A stretch of 64,000 nucleotides of DNA. Origin: Blastococcus sp. LR1. GTDB taxonomy: Bacteria > Actinomycetota > Actinomycetes > Mycobacteriales > Geodermatophilaceae. Numbering within the stretch: position 1 is the stretch's first letter; every line of letters starts with the position of its first letter. Shown piece by piece: positions 1 through 9,419 of this stretch. A model generated the notes under the pieces. The model saw nothing but the letters and a program-made list of their open reading frames with translations, was not told where the DNA came from and ran no database searches. The DNA lies in NCBI RefSeq assembly GCF_020166105.1, contig NZ_JAIUJY010000005.1, positions 310,001-374,000 on the forward strand. Direction: 5' to 3'. The position numbers were made by a program, and so were the translations under genes.

Positions 1-147
1 TTCTCCCGGTTCCTCGCCGTCTACGGGCAGGCGGACCGGCCGTGTCCCCGCTGCGGGACCCCGATCCGGCGCGAGGCGTTCATGAACCGGTCGAGCTACA
101 GCTGCCCGACGTGCCAGCCGCGACCGAGGGCCCGGCGCAAGGCCTGA
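1..147 (+). CDS. mutM: Formamidopyrimidine-DNA glycosylase, C-terminal end (partial)
   Basis: Only the last 48 codons are present; the gene enters from the left edge. The frame reads a typical Fpg/Nei zinc finger with two CxxC pairs (CPRC, then CPTC about 20 residues later) and the [12 protein letters not shown] basic tail. In this family the finger inserts into the DNA minor groove so the enzyme can excise 8-oxoguanine and formamidopyrimidines. Its position just before smc is the usual actinobacterial order (rnc-mutM-smc-ftsY). The N-terminal catalytic proline lies outside the window. Confidence 0.93.
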   Translation, partial: FSRFLAVYGQADRPCPRCGTPIRREAFMNRSSYSCPTCQPRPRARRKA

Positions 148-210
148 CCCTGGTGCGGGAACGTGACGAACGCGACACCACCCCGTTCCGGGAGGCCCGT
201 TGCGCCGCCG

Positions 211-239
211 TTGACCTGCGTGTCCGGGGCTGTCACCCT
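211..239 (+). promoter_or_regulatory. Candidate sigma-A promoter for the small coiled-coil gene
   Basis: TTGACC at 211-216 is followed after 17 bases by CACCCT at 234-239, close to the actinobacterial TTGAC-N17-TANNNT pattern with the first T of the -10 missing. A start near 246 would give a leader of about 70 bases before the gene at 316. This is inferred from motif and spacing only. Confidence 0.35.
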
Positions 240-315
240 GGGAGAACCAGACCGCGCCGACCGTTCATCGGGGCGCCGGTCGCACCCTCCCGCTGTCTGA
301 AAGGCCGTTACAGCC

Positions 316-507
316 ATGGCCAAGGCCCTCTTCGGTCACGTCGTCACCTCCGCGGAACTCCGAGTGGTCGAGGAGAACGCGTTCCTGCGAACCAAGGTCC
401 GCCGGCTCGAGCAGGAGCTCGAGGAGCTCCGCGCCCAGCGTGACGCCGCGATCGCCCACGAGCTGCTCTCGATGACCGGCGACGCCGCCGAGCCCGCGCT
501 CGCCTGA
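316..507 (+). CDS. Small coiled-coil protein of unknown function
   Basis: 63 residues. Residues about 14-47 form a charged heptad-like helix (ELRVVEENAFLRTKVRRLEQ, then an E/L/R-rich stretch), which suggests a short coiled coil or an oligomerising helix. There is no membrane segment and no catalytic motif. I see no clear Shine-Dalgarno. The 12-mer AGGCCGTTACAG ends 3 bases before the ATG and recurs upstream of smc. It sits alone between mutM and smc, and small hypothetical genes are often annotated in this slot in actinomycetes. Function unknown; the open frame, coiled-coil periodicity and ATG support it as real. Confidence 0.65.
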   Translation: MAKALFGHVVTSAELRVVEENAFLRTKVRRLEQELEELRAQRDAAIAHELLSMTGDAAEPALA

Positions 508-614
508 AGAAGGACCTCGCCGCCCCCCACCCCTCGCTCCGCTCGGTGCGGTCCCCTACGGCGAGGCCGTTACAGTGGCCGCCTGTCGTCGTTACCGGCG
601 GTTAAGGTTCCTCT

Positions 615-3600
615 GTGCACCTCTCCAGCCTGACGCTCAAGGGCTTCAAGTCCTTCGCGTCCGCGACGACGCTCCGGCTGGAGCCCGGCATCACCGCCGT
701 CGTCGGTCCCAACGGGTCGGGCAAGTCCAACGTCGTCGACGCCATCTCCTGGGTCCTCGGAGAGCAGGGCGCGAAGAGCCTGCGCGGCGGCAAGATGGAG
801 GACGTCATCTTCGCCGGCACCGCCGGCCGCCCCGCCCTCGGCCGGGCCGAGGTGACGCTCACGATCGACAACACCGACGGCGCGCTGCCGATCGAGTACA
901 CCGAGGTGTCGATCACCCGCCGCATGTACCGCTCCGGTGAGAGCGAGTACGAGATCAACGGCGACAAGGTGCGTCTGCTCGACGTCCAGGAGCTGCTCAG
1001 CGACTCCGGCATCGGCCGCGAGATGCACGTCATCGTCGGCCAGGGGCAGCTCGACGCCGTTCTCTCCGGCCGCCCGGAGGATCGCCGCGCCTTCATCGAG
1101 GAGGCCGCCGGCGTCCTCAAGCACCGCAAGCGCAAGGAGAAGGCGCTCCGCAAGCTCGACGGGATGCAGGCCAACCTCGACCGGCTGGCCGACCTCACCG
1201 CCGAGCTCCGCCGCCAGCTCAAGCCGCTGGGCCGCCAGGCCGAGGTCGCGCGCCGTGCCGCCGGTGTGCAGGCCGATCTGCGCGACGCGCGGCTGCGACT
1301 GCTCGCCGACGATCTCGTGCAGCTGCGCGACGCGCTGAACCGGGACGTCGCCGACGAGACGGCGGCCCGCGAGCGCCGCAGCACCGTCGAGCGGGAGCTC
1401 TCCGTCGTCGGCAAGCGGGAGTCGGAGCTGGAGCGCGAGCTGGCCGCAGGGGCGCCGCAGCTGCAGACGGCGTCGGACACCTGGTACCGGCTCTCCGCCC
1501 TGGGCGAGCGCTTCCGCAGCGTCGCCCAGCTGGCCGCCGAACGACACCGGCACCTCTCCGCGGCGGCACCGGCCGCAGCCGCCGGACGGGATCCCGACCA
1601 GCTCGACGCCGAGGCCGACCGGGTGGCCGCCACCGAGGCCGAACTCGCCGCCGGGCTGGCTGCCGAGCGGGAGCGGCTCGCCGCGGTCGTCGCCGGGCGG
1701 GCAGAGCTGGAGACCGCGCTGACCGCCGCCGAGAAGGCCTGGGTCGCCGCCGCACGCGCGCTCGCCGACCGCCGGGAAGGGCTCGCCCGGCTCTCCGGTC
1801 AGGTCGCCGCCGCCCGGTCCCGGGTCGGCGCCGGACAGGCGGAGATCGACCGGCTCACCCTCGCCGCGAGCGAGGCCGCGGACCGCGCGGAGGTCGCCGC
1901 CGACAAGCTCGCCGACCGGCGCGGCTCGGTGGCCGAGCTGGAGGACACCGACCTCGCGCTGGTGGCCGCGCACGAGGACGCGCTCGCCGCGCACGCCGCC
2001 CTCGCCCGCCGGGTGACCGAGCTGACGGAGGCCGAACGCGCCGCCGAGCGCGACCGCGCTTCCTGGCAGGCCCGCCGGGACGCCCTCGCCCTGGGGCTCA
2101 CCCCCGCCGACGGCGCGGCCGCGGTGCTCGGATCCGGACTGGCCGGCGTCGTCGGCCCGGTCACCGAGCAGCTCACCGTCGCGACCGGCGACGAGGTGGC
2201 CGTCGCCGCCGCGCTGGGCGGGATGGCCGACGCCGTCGTCGTCACCGGGGTGGCCGAGGCCGCGGCCGCGCTGGAGCACCTGACCCGCACCGACGGCGGT
2301 CGCGCCGGGCTGCTCGTGACCGGTGGTCTGCCGCCGGTGCCGCGGGACGGCTGGCCGGAGCTCCCCGCGGGCGCCCGGTGGGCGCTGGACGCCTTGCAGG
2401 CGCCGGAACCGCTGCGTCCTGCCCTCGCCCGGGCGCTGGAGCGGGTGGCGCTGGTCGCCGATCTCGACGCCGCCGTCGCGCTGGTGCGCACCCACCCCCG
2501 GGTCCGCGCGGTCACGGCCGCCGGCGCGTTGCTCGGTGCGGACTGGGCCGTCGGCGGCCAGGTCGACGCCCCCTCGAACCTGGAGCTGCGGGCCCGCGTG
2601 GAGGAGGCCGGCGCGGAGCTGACCGCCGCGATCGCCCGGGCCGCCGAGCTCGCGGAGCAGCTCACCGTCGCCCGACAGGAGGCCCAGGCGCGGTCGGCCG
2701 ACGTCGACGAGGCGCTCGCCGCTCGTCAGGCCGCCGACCGCACCCGCTCCGCCGAGGCCGCCGCGCTGGCCGAGCTCGGCGCCGCGGCCCGGTCCGCGGC
2801 GTCGGAGGCCGAGCGCTCGCTGGCCGCCCGGGTGCGGGCCGAGCAGGCGCTCGAGCAGGCGCAGGAGGCCCAGACCCGCCTCGAGGCGCAGCTGGCCGAC
2901 GCCGAGGCCGCACCGGTCGAGGAGGAGCCGCCCACGGAGGAGCGCGACCGGCTGCGTGCCGAGGTCGCCGCCGCCCGACAGGCCGAGACCGAGGCGCGCC
3001 TGGCGGTCCGCACCGCCGAGGAGCGGGCACGGGCGCTGCAGGGCCGGGCCGAGTCCCTCCGTCGGCAGGCCCGGCAGGAGCGGGCCGCGCGGGAGCGGGC
3101 CGCTGCCGCCCGGGAGGCCCGTCAGCGCGGTGCCGCGGTGGCCGCCGTCGTCCGCACCGACGCCGATGCCGCGCTCGCCGCGCTCCAGGTCTCGCTCGCT
3201 CGCGCGGCCGCCGAACGGGACGCGCTGGCGACGGCGCGCAGCGGCTTCGAGGCCGAGCTGCTCGAGATCCGCAGCAGGGTCCGTGCGGCGACCGCGGAGC
3301 TCGACCGGCTCACCGACGAGGTGCACCGCGACGAGGTGGCGCGCACCGAGCAGCGCCTCCGGATCGAGTCGCTGGAGGGCCGGGCCGCCGAGGAGTTCGG
3401 GGTCGACCTGCCCACGCTGATCGGTGAGTACGGGCCGGCGGCGCCGGTGCCGCCTCCGCCCCAGCAGGTGGCCGCGGCGGAGACGGCGGGGGAGCCCGTG
3501 CCCGACCCCGAGCCCTACGACCGCGCCGTCCAGGAGCGACGGGTCGCCCGCGCCGAGCGCGACCTCGCCACCCTCGGCAAGGTCAACCCGCTGGCGCTGG

Positions 3601-4181
3601 AGGAGTTCGCGGCGCTGGAGGAGCGGCACACCTTCCTCGCCACCCAGCTGGAGGACCTGAAGAACACCCGCAAGGACCTGATGACCGTCGTCCGCGAGGT
3701 CGACGACCGGATCCACGACGTCTTCGCCGCCGCGTTCGCCGACGTCGCCCGGGAGTTCGAGCAGGTCTTCGCCACGCTCTTCCCGGGCGGCTCCGGCCGG
3801 CTGGTGCTCACCGAGCCCGACAGCATGCTGACCACCGGCGTCGAGGTCGAGGCGCGGCCGCCGGGGAAGAAGGTCAAGCGGCTGTCGCTGCTGTCCGGCG
3901 GCGAGCGCTCGCTGACCGCCGTGGCGATGCTCGTCGCGATCTTCCGTGCCCGGCCCTCGCCGTTCTACGTGCTCGACGAGGTCGAGGCGGCGCTGGACGA
4001 CGTGAACCTGGGCCGGCTGCTGGTGCTGGTCGAGCAGCTGCGCTCGACCTCTCAGCTGATCATCATCACGCACCAGAAGCGGACGATGGAGATCGCCGAC
4101 GCCCTCTACGGCGTGAGCATGCGCGGCGACGGCATCACCGGCGTGATCAGCCAGCGGCTCCGCGAGCTCGAGACCGCCTGA
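615..4181 (+). CDS. smc: Chromosome segregation ATPase SMC
   Basis: 1188 residues, the normal bacterial SMC length. The N-terminal head has Walker A GPNGSGKSN (K37). Long Ala/Glu/Arg-rich coiled-coil arms flank a hinge at about residues 495-650. The C-terminal head carries the signature LSGGERSLTAVAM and Walker B with YVLDEVEAALD. With ScpA and ScpB, SMC forms the loop-extruding condensin that organises and separates newly replicated origins. The start is GTG at 615, which gives the family-typical MHLSSLTLKGFKSF beginning. It is followed convergently by a small membrane-protein gene whose end overlaps the smc end by 35 bases. mutM-smc-ftsY order is conserved. Confidence 0.97.
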   Translation: MHLSSLTLKGFKSFASATTLRLEPGITAVVGPNGSGKSNVVDAISWVLGEQGAKSLRGGKMEDVIFAGTAGRPALGRAEVTLTIDNTDGALPIEYTEVSITRRMYRSGESEYEINGDKVRLLDVQELLSDSGIGREMHVIVGQGQLDAVLSGRPEDRRAFIEEAAGVLKHRKRKEKALRKLDGMQANLDRLADLTAELRRQLKPLGRQAEVARRAAGVQADLRDARLRLLADDLVQLRDALNRDVADETAARERRSTVERELSVVGKRESELERELAAGAPQLQTASDTWYRLSALGERFRSVAQLAAERHRHLSAAAPAAAAGRDPDQLDAEADRVAATEAELAAGLAAERERLAAVVAGRAELETALTAAEKAWVAAARALADRREGLARLSGQVAAARSRVGAGQAEIDRLTLAASEAADRAEVAADKLADRRGSVAELEDTDLALVAAHEDALAAHAALARRVTELTEAERAAERDRASWQARRDALALGLTPADGAAAVLGSGLAGVVGPVTEQLTVATGDEVAVAAALGGMADAVVVTGVAEAAAALEHLTRTDGGRAGLLVTGGLPPVPRDGWPELPAGARWALDALQAPEPLRPALARALERVALVADLDAAVALVRTHPRVRAVTAAGALLGADWAVGGQVDAPSNLELRARVEEAGAELTAAIARAAELAEQLTVARQEAQARSADVDEALAARQAADRTRSAEAAALAELGAAARSAASEAERSLAARVRAEQALEQAQEAQTRLEAQLADAEAAPVEEEPPTEERDRLRAEVAAARQAETEARLAVRTAEERARALQGRAESLRRQARQERAARERAAAAREARQRGAAVAAVVRTDADAALAALQVSLARAAAERDALATARSGFEAELLEIRSRVRAATAELDRLTDEVHRDEVARTEQRLRIESLEGRAAEEFGVDLPTLIGEYGPAAPVPPPPQQVAAAETAGEPVPDPEPYDRAVQERRVARAERDLATLGKVNPLALEEFAALEERHTFLATQLEDLKNTRKDLMTVVREVDDRIHDVFAAAFADVAREFEQVFATLFPGGSGRLVLTEPDSMLTTGVEVEARPPGKKVKRLSLLSGGERSLTAVAMLVAIFRARPSPFYVLDEVEAALDDVNLGRLLVLVEQLRSTSQLIIITHQKRTMEIADALYGVSMRGDGITGVISQRLRELETA

Positions 4182-4644
4182 GCCCCGGCCGGCGGCCTGG
4201 CGCACGGGGAACGGCGTGCCGGCCGTATCCGAGGTCGGTGCGGGGCGGCAGGCCGGCCCACCAGGCGGCGAGCACGAGCAGCGCTCCCACCGGGAGCCAC
4301 CACAGCTCGTCCTCGTTGTGGTCGGGGTCGAACATCGAGCTCGAGGTGCGGCGCAGAGCCAGCTCGGTGCCCGCCGGGTGGCGCCGCGCGGTCTGCAGCT
4401 CGACCACGCCGTCCGCCGTCGCGACCTCGCACGTCGTGACTGCCCCCGGCAGGCGGTCGACCGGCCGTTCCGTGCGGCAGCCGACGACCTCGCCGCTGTC
4501 CGGCCGGCTCCGCAGCTGGTCGGCCAGCGCCGTCCCGCCGAGGGCCAGGCAGACCACGGCCGCCGTCAACACGGCGAACCACTGCCAGCGGTCCCACCAC
4601 CGGCTCGACCGCCGGGCGCCGGACTCCCGTCGCAGGACGTCCAT
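4147..4644 (-). CDS. Hypothetical two-helix membrane protein
   Basis: 165 residues from ATG at 4644. One membrane helix at about residues 22-42 (WFAVLTAAVVCLALGGTALA) and a second at about 114-134 (LWWLPVGALLVLAAWWAGL) flank an external segment of about 70 residues. That segment has two cysteines (GCRTE and TTCEV) that could form a disulfide. The tail is basic (RRSRARG). The last 35 bases overlap the 3' end of smc on the other strand. It lies just downstream of an EEP-family hydrolase and is probably co-transcribed with it. No family recognised. Confidence 0.7.
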   Translation of the reverse strand: MDVLRRESGARRSSRWWDRWQWFAVLTAAVVCLALGGTALADQLRSRPDSGEVVGCRTERPVDRLPGAVTTCEVATADGVVELQTARRHPAGTELALRRTSSSMFDPDHNEDELWWLPVGALLVLAAWWAGLPPRTDLGYGRHAVPRAPGRRPGLRRSRARGAAG

Positions 4645-4658
4645 GCCCCTCCCGTCGG

Positions 4659-5471
4659 TCAGACGCCGCTGCGGACCTCGAGGTCCACGACGAGCGGCAG
4701 GTGGTCCGACGCCCCCTCGGCGTCCAGCACGTAGGCACCGGCGACCGCGACCCCGGAGGAGACCCACACCTGGTCGATCCGCCGGTGCGGCGAGCGCGCC
4801 GGGTGGGTGTTGCCGGACTCGGTCTGCCAGAACTTCCAGCCCGCCTGGTCGTCGCGGGCGCGCGCCAGCTTCCAGGCGTCGGTGAACCGCTGCCGCAGCG
4901 CGTCGAGCTCGGGGGCGTCGGGCTCGGTGTTGAAGTCGCCGACGAGGACGCCGGTGTCCATCGGCTCGGTGTGCAGGTCGGTCAGGGCCGATACCTGGGC
5001 GGCGCGCTCCTCCGCGGACCGCGTGGTCAGGTGGGTGGCGGTGATCCACAACGCCCCGCCGTCCAGCTCGACCATGGTCCGCAGCGCGCTGCGCGGCTCG
5101 CCGCCGCCGGGCAGCCGGTGCACGTCGCTGATCAGGATCGGCAGCCGGGAGAGCAGCGCGTTGCCGTACTGCCGGTGCGGCTCGTCGTCCGGTCGGCGGT
5201 CGTCGTTCCCCCCGTCGATCGCCGGACCCCAGGCCAGCTGCATGTCGAGGGCCCGGGAGAGCAGCACGGCCTGGTCGACGTCCTCGCTGCGCGCGCCGAA
5301 CCGCCGGTCGACCTCCTGCAGGCAGATGACATCGGCGTCCACCGATGCCAGCAGCTTGGCCAGCCGGGGCAGGTCGTGCCGGTCGTCGTCGCCCACGCCG
5401 TGGTGGGTGTTGAAGGTGACCAGCCGCACGGGGATCGGTGGCTGGTCGGGACCCGGGGCCGGCTTCGTCAC
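4659..5471 (-). CDS. Endonuclease/exonuclease/phosphatase (EEP) family hydrolase
   Basis: 270 residues with EEP-fold landmarks in order: VTFNTHHG near the N-terminus, ICLQEVD with the metal-binding Glu, ITATHLTTR with a His, GDFNTEPD with the Asp/Asn pair, a HRRIDQVWVS segment, and ASDHLPLVVDL with the final catalytic Asp-His. The family uses a divalent metal to cleave phosphodiesters in nucleic acids, sphingolipids or inositol phosphates; the substrate here cannot be told. No signal peptide is visible, so probably cytoplasmic. It is 12 bases downstream of the PhoD-like gene on the same strand, so the two may form a phosphoester-hydrolysing operon. Confidence 0.88.
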   Translation of the reverse strand: MTKPAPGPDQPPIPVRLVTFNTHHGVGDDDRHDLPRLAKLLASVDADVICLQEVDRRFGARSEDVDQAVLLSRALDMQLAWGPAIDGGNDDRRPDDEPHRQYGNALLSRLPILISDVHRLPGGGEPRSALRTMVELDGGALWITATHLTTRSAEERAAQVSALTDLHTEPMDTGVLVGDFNTEPDAPELDALRQRFTDAWKLARARDDQAGWKFWQTESGNTHPARSPHRRIDQVWVSSGVAVAGAYVLDAEGASDHLPLVVDLEVRSGV

Positions 5472-5483
5472 CTCTCCACCCTC

Positions 5484-7157
5484 TCAGGCGTCGGACAGCG
5501 GCTCGTCGAGAACCTGCCGGAGGTGCTCGTCGCCCTGCTCCGACACCGAGAGCAGGAAGCGGGCCTCCCGGCCGCTCAGCACCAGCTCGCCGATCTGGTT
5601 GCCGAAGAAGGGGCCGGCCCGCTTGTCCCACTCGAGGGCGGTGGGCTCGGCCTTCACCAGCCGGGCCAGGCGCTCGGTCCACCGACGCGCCGCCCCACTC
5701 CAGCCGATCCGGAAGCCGACGCGGATGGGGTGCGGTGCCTGGTTGTGCAGCGGCGAGACGGTGAGCTGGTGCACCCGGGCCTCGAGCCCGCCCGGGCGCA
5801 CCAGCTCGGCGGCGTAGGCGTGGTGGACGTCGCCGGAGAGCACCAGCGCGGTGGCCGGTGCGCGGCCGTGCTCGCCGCGGGCGACCGAGGTCAGCGCCCG
5901 CCCCAGCCGCTCGAAGGAGTGCCCGAACGCCGCCCAGTGCTCCAGGTCGGCGCCCTGCCGGATCTTCTCGGCCAGGCGCCCACGGAGCCTGCCGTGGTGG
6001 CGGACGTTGAGGGTCTCGTTCCACCGCTCCAGGTTGTGGATCGCGTGGGGCAGCAGCCAGGGCAGCGAGGTGCCGACGATCAGGTGCTCCACGCCCTCGT
6101 CCACGGCGCGGCGCATCTCGGTCTCGACCCAGGCGAACTCGTCCTCGTCCAGCATCCGGCGGTGCGACTCCTCCAGCACCCGGCCGGCCCGGCTGTCGAC
6201 CATGATCAGCCGCGCGTCGCCCCAGTGCCGCACGAAGCTCCACCGGATGGTCGCCGGCTCGGCGTCGGCCAGCTCGGCCATGGCGCGCAGCATCGGCTCG
6301 GCGTCGCGGGTGGGGTCGTCCGCACTCAGCCCCTGGATCGCCTGCCAGGTCCCGTCCTCCGCCAGCTCGCGCGGGCTGAGGTTCCCCAGGTGCTGGTAGA
6401 CCCAGTAGCTGACCAGGCCCCCGGTGATCCGCCCGTGCCACCAGGGCTCGCGGGAGACCGTCGACCGCCACGCCGCCGAGGTGTTCCAGTCGTCGATCAT
6501 CTCGTGGTCGTCGAAGATCATCGAGGACGGGATCGTCGACAGCAGCCACCGCACCTGCGGGTCGGTCCACGACTCGTAGTAGAGGCGGGTGTACTCCTCG
6601 AAGTCCGCGACCTGGTCGTCCAGGGACCGGCGCTCGGTCCGGGCGTCGCGACGGCGGTGCAGCAGCGACTTGGTGTGCTCGGTGAGCTCGTCGGCGTACA
6701 CCTGGTCGCCGAGCAGGACGAGGGCGTCGGGCCACTGGTCCTGGGGTTGCGCGACGATGCGTTCGGCGTAGAGGTCCAGCGCGTCCGGCGGGATGCCTTC
6801 GGATTCCTCGACCGTGCGGGGGCTGGCGTAGCGGCAGGAGCCGAAGGCCAGCCGGAAGGGGCCGGGGCGGCCGGGGGTGCGGATCCGGCTGGGCGGGAAC
6901 GCGGAGTCCTCCGGCGGCCACACCCGGACGCCGTCCAGGTGCACCTCGTAGGGGGTCGCGCTGCCCGGCTCCAGGTCCTCCACGACGACGAGGGCGTAGT
7001 GGTGCCCGGCCACCGAGAAGCTGCGGGCCCGGCGGTCGAGGACGGCCACCTCGCAGGGCCGGTCGACCTCCACCCAGATCGTGGCGGAGACCGGGTCGAC
7101 GTGCCGCAGCAGCGGTCCGAGCAGGAGGGCCGGGGCGGACGAGTCGGGATGCGGCAT
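5484..7157 (-). CDS. PhoD-like metallophosphatase
   Basis: 557 residues from ATG at 7157 (an alternative ATG at 7175 adds six residues). An N-terminal beta-sandwich (about 1-90) with WVEVDRPCEV precedes a metallophosphoesterase core: FGSCRY, LLGDQVYADE, IFDDHEMIDDWN, LIVGTSLPWLLP and LVLSGDVHHAYAAEL. The GDQ, DDHE and GDVHH motifs are the metal ligands of the PhoD-like family. Secreted PhoD enzymes carry a Tat signal, but I see none here, so it is probably intracellular and may act on phosphodiesters or polyphosphorylated lipids. It is divergent from ftsY, with 75 bases between the starts. Confidence 0.9.
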   Translation of the reverse strand: MPHPDSSAPALLLGPLLRHVDPVSATIWVEVDRPCEVAVLDRRARSFSVAGHHYALVVVEDLEPGSATPYEVHLDGVRVWPPEDSAFPPSRIRTPGRPGPFRLAFGSCRYASPRTVEESEGIPPDALDLYAERIVAQPQDQWPDALVLLGDQVYADELTEHTKSLLHRRRDARTERRSLDDQVADFEEYTRLYYESWTDPQVRWLLSTIPSSMIFDDHEMIDDWNTSAAWRSTVSREPWWHGRITGGLVSYWVYQHLGNLSPRELAEDGTWQAIQGLSADDPTRDAEPMLRAMAELADAEPATIRWSFVRHWGDARLIMVDSRAGRVLEESHRRMLDEDEFAWVETEMRRAVDEGVEHLIVGTSLPWLLPHAIHNLERWNETLNVRHHGRLRGRLAEKIRQGADLEHWAAFGHSFERLGRALTSVARGEHGRAPATALVLSGDVHHAYAAELVRPGGLEARVHQLTVSPLHNQAPHPIRVGFRIGWSGAARRWTERLARLVKAEPTALEWDKRAGPFFGNQIGELVLSGREARFLLSVSEQGDEHLRQVLDEPLSDA

Positions 7158-7232
7158 GCCCACAGAGTGGCGCATGGGTCTGTCAGCCGGGTCTCGCGTC
7201 CCCGCGAGCGCCGGGCTGGGAGACTGCCGGAC

Positions 7233-8420
7233 ATGGAATTCGTGCTGATCGCGATCGCGATCCTGGTCGTCGCGCTGATCGCCGGAGTGGGCCTCCTCGT
7301 CGGCCGCGGACGGCGGACGATGCGGCTGGACGACGACGACGCGGCCGGCACCACGCTCACCCGGCCGCGCCCGGCGGAGCCCCCGGCGCCGCCCGTCCCG
7401 TCCGGGTCGACCGCCTCCGGCCTCGGCCTCCCGCCGGAGACCGTCGAGCTGCCCCCGGCCCGGCCCGAGCCCGGCCTGGTCTTCGACACCCCGCTGCCCT
7501 CGGCCGGCCGGTTGGTGCGGCTGCGTTCGCGGCTGGCCCGCTCGCAGTCCTCGCTCGGCCGCGGCCTGCTCACCGTGCTCGCCCGGGAGAAGCTCACCGA
7601 GGACGACTGGGAAGAGGTCGAGGAGACCCTCCTGGCCGCGGACGTCGGCATCGCGGCGACCACGCAGATCGTCGAGCGGCTGCGCACCCAGTCGATGGTG
7701 CTGGCCACGGCGTCCGGCGCCGACCTGCGCGAGCTCCTGGTCACCGAGCTCACCGCCGTCCTCGGCCCCGACCTGGACCGGACGCTCGGCACCGACCGGC
7801 ACGAGGGGAAGCCCGGCGTGGTGCTGGTGGTCGGCGTGAACGGCGCCGGCAAGACGACGACGGTCGGCAAGCTCGCCCGCGTCCTCGTCGGCGACGGCAG
7901 GAGCGTGGTCCTCGGCGCGGCCGACACCTTCCGTGCGGCCGCCGCCGACCAGCTGGAGACCTGGGGCGAGCGCGTCGGCGTCCTCACCGTGCGGGGCCGC
8001 GAGGGTGGCGACCCGGCTGCGGTCGCCTTCGAGGCGGTGCGCACCGGCGTGGAGGCGGAGGTCGACACGGTCGTCGTCGACACCGCGGGCCGGCTGCACA
8101 CCAAGTCGGGCCTCATGGACGAGCTGGGCAAGGTCAAGCGGGTCGTGGAGAAGCAGTCGCCGGTCACCGAGGTGCTGCTGGTGCTCGACGCGACGACCGG
8201 GCAGAACGGCGTCGTCCAGGCGCGGGTGTTCACCGAGGCCGTCACCGTCACCGGAGTCGTGCTCACCAAGCTCGACGGCACGGCGAAGGGCGGCATCGTC
8301 GTCCGGGTGCAGCAGGAGCTGGGCATCCCGGTGAAGCTCGTCGGGCTGGGTGAGGGCGCCGACGACCTCGCGCCGTTCGAGCCGCGCGCGTTCGCCGAGG
8401 CGCTCGTCGGCGAGGCCTAG
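7233..8420 (+). CDS. ftsY: Signal recognition particle receptor FtsY
   Basis: 395 residues. One N-terminal membrane anchor (about 2-24, FVLIAIAILVVALIAGVGLL) is followed by a Pro/Asp-rich linker and the NG GTPase domain. GTPase motifs are GVNGAGKTTT (G1), DTFRAAA, DTAGRLH (G3), TKLDGTAKGG (G4) and the closing GEGADDLAPF. FtsY docks the SRP-ribosome complex at the membrane and hydrolyses GTP together with Ffh, which is encoded at 16.7 kb. An N-terminal anchor is typical of actinobacterial FtsY. Its stop overlaps the end of the convergent gene by 4 bases. Confidence 0.97.
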   Translation: MEFVLIAIAILVVALIAGVGLLVGRGRRTMRLDDDDAAGTTLTRPRPAEPPAPPVPSGSTASGLGLPPETVELPPARPEPGLVFDTPLPSAGRLVRLRSRLARSQSSLGRGLLTVLAREKLTEDDWEEVEETLLAADVGIAATTQIVERLRTQSMVLATASGADLRELLVTELTAVLGPDLDRTLGTDRHEGKPGVVLVVGVNGAGKTTTVGKLARVLVGDGRSVVLGAADTFRAAAADQLETWGERVGVLTVRGREGGDPAAVAFEAVRTGVEAEVDTVVVDTAGRLHTKSGLMDELGKVKRVVEKQSPVTEVLLVLDATTGQNGVVQARVFTEAVTVTGVVLTKLDGTAKGGIVVRVQQELGIPVKLVGLGEGADDLAPFEPRAFAEALVGEA

Positions 8421-9217
8421 CGGCAGACCGGCACGTCGAAGTCGGTGTTGTGCACGTAGGGGCCGCCCTTGACGTCGCCGTTCATGAACGAGTTCGCCGG
8501 TGACCAGCGCCCGGCCCACTCGTCGGACTCGATGAGGTACCAGAAGCCGTCGGGCATGACGCTCGGGATGCTGGGCGCGTAGTACCGGCAGCGCACCTCG
8601 ACGGTGGTGTCGGGCGGGACCGGCTGCCCCTGCCCCTGCAGCGTCCGCGGATCGGTGAACGTGTGGGCTCCGAGGCTGCCGGTGGTCTCGGGCCGGAGCT
8701 CGCCGTCGCCGGTGCTGGGCAGCGGGGGGAGGGGCTCGGGGGCGTCCTCGCGCAGCAGGAGGGCGATGGCGCCGCCGGCGACCACGACGAGCAGCGCCGC
8801 GGCCGCCGCCACCCACCGCCGTCGCCACCAGGGCCGAGCCGGAGCCACCTGGGGAGCGGCCGGGTCCGAGGCGGGCTCGGCGGACGGGGGTTCGTCGTCC
8901 CGGAACCCGGCGTGGACGAGTGCGGCGAGGACGGGCCCGCAGGTCTCGACCAGTCGCGGGGCCCCGGCGGCCTCCGGATAGCCGGGGGAGTTCTCCAGCG
9001 CCCAGGCGTCGAGCTCGCGCACGGCGCCCGTGACGGCGTTGCGCGGGTACCGCCCCTTGCACCAGTTGTCCAAGGTCCGGGGACTGACCCGGTTGCCCGA
9101 CGTCCTGGACAGCTGGTCCCGGCCGCCGTGGGCGTTGACCAGCCAGGTGATCTGGCGGACGAACGGGTCGTCGACCGGCTTGCGGCCCCCGTGCTGGTCC
9201 GCCGTCGTGCTGGACAT
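8417..9217 (-). CDS. HTH-like protein with a single membrane helix and external domain
   Basis: 266 residues. ATG at 9217 was chosen because GGGAG lies about 5 bases upstream; an earlier in-frame start at 9256 lacks such a site. Residues about 15-75 look like a helix-turn-helix or plasmid-repressor-type helical unit (SRTSGNRVSPRTLDNWCKG). A Pro-rich linker and a helix at about 135-157 (WVAAAAALLVVVAGGAIALLL) follow, then an external domain of about 100 residues with two cysteines (RCRYY and the final PVCR). Cytoplasmic DNA-binding plus external sensing is possible but unproven. The product is unrecognised. Confidence 0.75.
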   Translation of the reverse strand: MSSTTADQHGGRKPVDDPFVRQITWLVNAHGGRDQLSRTSGNRVSPRTLDNWCKGRYPRNAVTGAVRELDAWALENSPGYPEAAGAPRLVETCGPVLAALVHAGFRDDEPPSAEPASDPAAPQVAPARPWWRRRWVAAAAALLVVVAGGAIALLLREDAPEPLPPLPSTGDGELRPETTGSLGAHTFTDPRTLQGQGQPVPPDTTVEVRCRYYAPSIPSVMPDGFWYLIESDEWAGRWSPANSFMNGDVKGGPYVHNTDFDVPVCR

Positions 9218-9419
9218 GCGACTCCCGTGTTCCGCAACCCCCCGCGATCGGCGCAAGTTACCGCAATCCCCGGACGGCGAGGTTCTCGCGGAGGACGGTG
9301 CGCGGTATTCCTGGGACGCCGCTCCCGCCCCTGACCACGGCGGGGCGGTCCGGCGCCCGCGAGGACTGCAGGGCCGGGAGGCGGCAGGGCTTCGGGGGCG
9401 CTGCCGCCTCGCGCCGGCG

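Noticed and set aside
570..4205. Very long open frames on the strand opposite smc, glnD/ffh, ftsY and others (up to about 1400 codons)
   Set aside because: They are shadows of high-GC coding regions: low-complexity Arg/Gly/Pro/His-rich products, no domains, and a strong real gene on the other strand.
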